6,719 nucleotides of DNA, taken from assembly GCA_947086625.1 (NCBI GenBank), contig CAMTZV010000084.1:1-6719 (forward strand), given 5' to 3'. The translations under genes were made by a program, and so were the position numbers. The notes under the pieces were generated by a model that did not search any database, was not told the origin of the DNA, and worked only from the letters and a program-made list of their open reading frames with translations. Numbering within the stretch: position 1 is the stretch's first letter; each line of letters starts with the position of its first letter. Positions 5,826 to 6,719 of this stretch are shown here, piece by piece. The DNA is from an uncultured bacterium (GTDB lineage Bacteria; Bacillota; Clostridia; Lachnospirales; Lachnospiraceae).

Positions 5826-5960
5826 CTAGCGCTCTTTTCGCCACTGGCTTGGCGGAATTCCATATACATTTTTGAACGCTCTTGAAAAATGAAGCTGGTT
5901 CGGGTATCCGACCGCAGTGCCGATATCCTTAGCGTGGTGTCCTTCATTTTTGCCGTATAA
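5826..5960 (-). pseudogene. C-terminal remnant of an AraC-family transcription regulator
   Basis: Read on the minus strand, 5930-5829 encodes 34 residues that match the last helix-turn-helix of AraC/XylS regulators: KDIGTAVGYPNQLHFSRAFK followed by NVYGIPPSQWRKER and a TAG stop at 5828-5826. Key consensus positions (I, VGY, FSRAFK, G, P, R) are all present. The frame continues upstream to about 5960 with weaker family resemblance and is closed by a TAA at 5990-5988. No first helix-turn-helix, ligand-binding domain, start codon or ribosome site is present, so this is the truncated end of a lost gene. A longer open frame on the same strand, offset from this one (to about 6013), is a shadow. Confidence is high for the match and lower for the upstream limit. 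Confidence 0.75.
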
Positions 5961-6085
5961 AATCGGTCGGTGGAGTGGCAGACCGGATTATCGGCGGAAA
6001 GCCTGGCGTGCATGAGCGCCTCCTTGACGGAATACGAGGCGATGCAGGTATATTTCCGGTGTATATAGGAATAGATACAAGAAAG

Positions 6086-6120
6086 GACAGGGCACAGTCG
6101 ATGCGCTGTCTCTTCTTGTT
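6086..6120 (+). terminator. Weak hairpin with T-rich tail
   Basis: GACAG (6086-6090) pairs with CTGTC (6106-6110), and GCA/TGC (6092-6094/6102-6104) continues the stem across a G-G mismatch. TCTTCTTGTT follows. This could end transcription from the SDR operon, although it lies about 290 bases past the SDR stop, or it could be left over from the gene whose AraC remnant lies nearby. Confidence 0.35.
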
Positions 6121-6132
6121 ATAAAAGTTTTG

Positions 6133-6147
6133 GGAGACAGGTTCTCC
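6133..6147. promoter_or_regulatory. Small palindrome just upstream of the Rpn-gene promoter
   Basis: GGAGA (6133-6137) and TCTCC (6143-6147) are perfect inverted repeats around CAGGT. They end 5 bases before the -35 box at 6153. It could be a regulator-binding site or simply chance. No equivalent is seen before the related promoter at 3022. Confidence 0.25.
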
Positions 6148-6152
6148 ACTTA

Positions 6153-6181
6153 TTGTAATTTACCGGAAGGCTGTGTATAAT
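6153..6181 (+). promoter_or_regulatory. Promoter for the Rpn-family gene
   Basis: TTGTAA (6153-6158) and TATAAT (6176-6181) are 17 bases apart, nearly identical in boxes and spacer to the promoter at 3022-3050. Transcription would start near 6188, leaving a leader of about 86 bases before ATG 6274. That leader contains inverted arms ACGCTA (6201-6206) and TAGCGT (6228-6233), which could form a hairpin with a 21-base loop. Confidence 0.65.
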
Positions 6182-6273
6182 AAAATTGTCTCTGTTTACG
6201 ACGCTAACAAAGTTTTTGAAATGTATATAGCGTTTTCGGGTAGTGTTTTGTTTGAAAGAAAGCAGGCAGATAA

Positions 6274-6719
6274 ATGGGAAACATGGAAATAAAGCAGATA
6301 AAATGGGAAGAATTAAGCATATCCAACGACTTTCTGTTCGGGAAGGTCATGCAGGATCCGGAGCTGTGCAAAGAATTACTGCAGAGGATACTGTCGGATT
6401 TGAAAATTGATCGTGTTGAATATCCGGAATTGCAGAAGCGTATCGATGTAGATACAGACGCCCATAGCGTCAGGCTGGATGTGTATGTAAAGGACGAAAA
6501 AGAGACGGTCTATGACATCGAGATGCAGGTCAGCAATACGAAGGAGCTGCCAAAGAGAAGCCGATACTACCAGGGGATGATCGATCTGCAGCTCATTGAC
6601 AGAGGGCAGCATTATAAAAAATTAAATCGAAGCTATATTATATTTATCTGTCCGTTTGACCTGTATGGGAAAGGACGTCATATTTATACCTTTGAAAATA
6701 TCTGTAAAGAGGATAACAG
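6274..6719 (+). CDS. Rpn-family recombination-promoting nuclease / putative transposase (3' truncated by window)
   Basis: The 148 residues visible belong to the PD-(D/E)XK 'transposase-nuclease' family to which the Rpn proteins belong; Rpn proteins are DNA endonucleases shown in E. coli to promote RecA-independent recombination. The product opens with the family motif NDFLFGKVMQDPELC (18-32), then ELQKRIDVD (52-60), VRLDVYVKD (66-74) with catalytic D69, and YDIEMQV (80-86) with the E83-x-Q85 active-site pair. A later hydrophobic strand, SYIIFICPFDLYGKGRHIYT (120-139), is also typical. The catalytic core is intact; the C-terminal half lies beyond the window and there is no stop before 6719. 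ATG 6274 has only a weak AGGCAG ribosome site (6263-6268); ATG 6283 after GGGAA is an alternative. It has its own promoter. Families of this kind often occur in many copies per genome. Confidence 0.87.
   Translation, partial: MGNMEIKQIKWEELSISNDFLFGKVMQDPELCKELLQRILSDLKIDRVEYPELQKRIDVDTDAHSVRLDVYVKDEKETVYDIEMQVSNTKELPKRSRYYQGMIDLQLIDRGQHYKKLNRSYIIFICPFDLYGKGRHIYTFENICKEDN

Noticed and set aside
5837..5856. Hairpin TTCGCCA/TGGCGGA as terminator of the SDR operon
   Set aside because: It has no T-run after it on the plus strand and lies in the AraC remnant's coding sequence.
5777..6013. 78-codon minus-strand open frame
   Set aside because: The AraC helix-turn-helix match is in a different frame on the same strand, so this open frame is a by-product of the decayed gene.

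Overview
The window looks like a stretch of a Firmicutes chromosome, most likely a Clostridia member of the Lachnospiraceae type. This is an inference from gene content (scpA-scpB-rlmH, a compact ferritin-like protein, an SPL-family radical SAM protein, an Rpn-family nuclease), from purine-rich Shine-Dalgarno sites and from sigma-A-like promoters. No rRNA, tRNA, CRISPR array or intact insertion sequence is visible.

Layout. Positions 1-340 hold no credible gene but are densely structured: two direct copies of an 89-base unit made of three small hairpins, overlapping a 135-base element bounded by 16-base perfect inverted repeats. A good promoter (349-377) then leads into scpA (kleisin) and scpB, the two non-SMC subunits of the condensin complex, followed by rlmH, the 23S rRNA pseudouridine-1915 N3-methyltransferase. 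A hairpin plus T-run overlapping the rlmH stop ends this unit. A convergent gene on the minus strand (2425-2949) encodes a ferritin-like four-helix protein with a full set of diiron or dimanganese ligands; a small palindrome sits over its probable promoter.

Divergently from it, a promoter at 3022-3050 drives three tightly packed genes: a nucleoside phosphorylase/MTA-SAH nucleosidase-like protein with a glycine-rich insert and a C-terminal extension, a radical SAM protein of the spore photoproduct lyase family (CxxxCxxC), and a short-chain dehydrogenase/reductase. They overlap by 29 and 4 bases, so they are probably translated together. A plausible but unproven logic is that the radical SAM enzyme makes 5'-deoxyadenosine, the nucleosidase removes it, and the SDR performs a linked redox step. 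This is the most interesting unit in the window.

Positions 5794-6273 carry no intact gene. They hold the minus-strand C-terminal remnant of an AraC-family regulator, a weak hairpin, and a promoter strikingly like the one at 3022-3050, including its spacer. That promoter leads to the last gene, an Rpn/PD-(D/E)XK 'transposase-nuclease' protein starting at 6274 and cut off by the window end.
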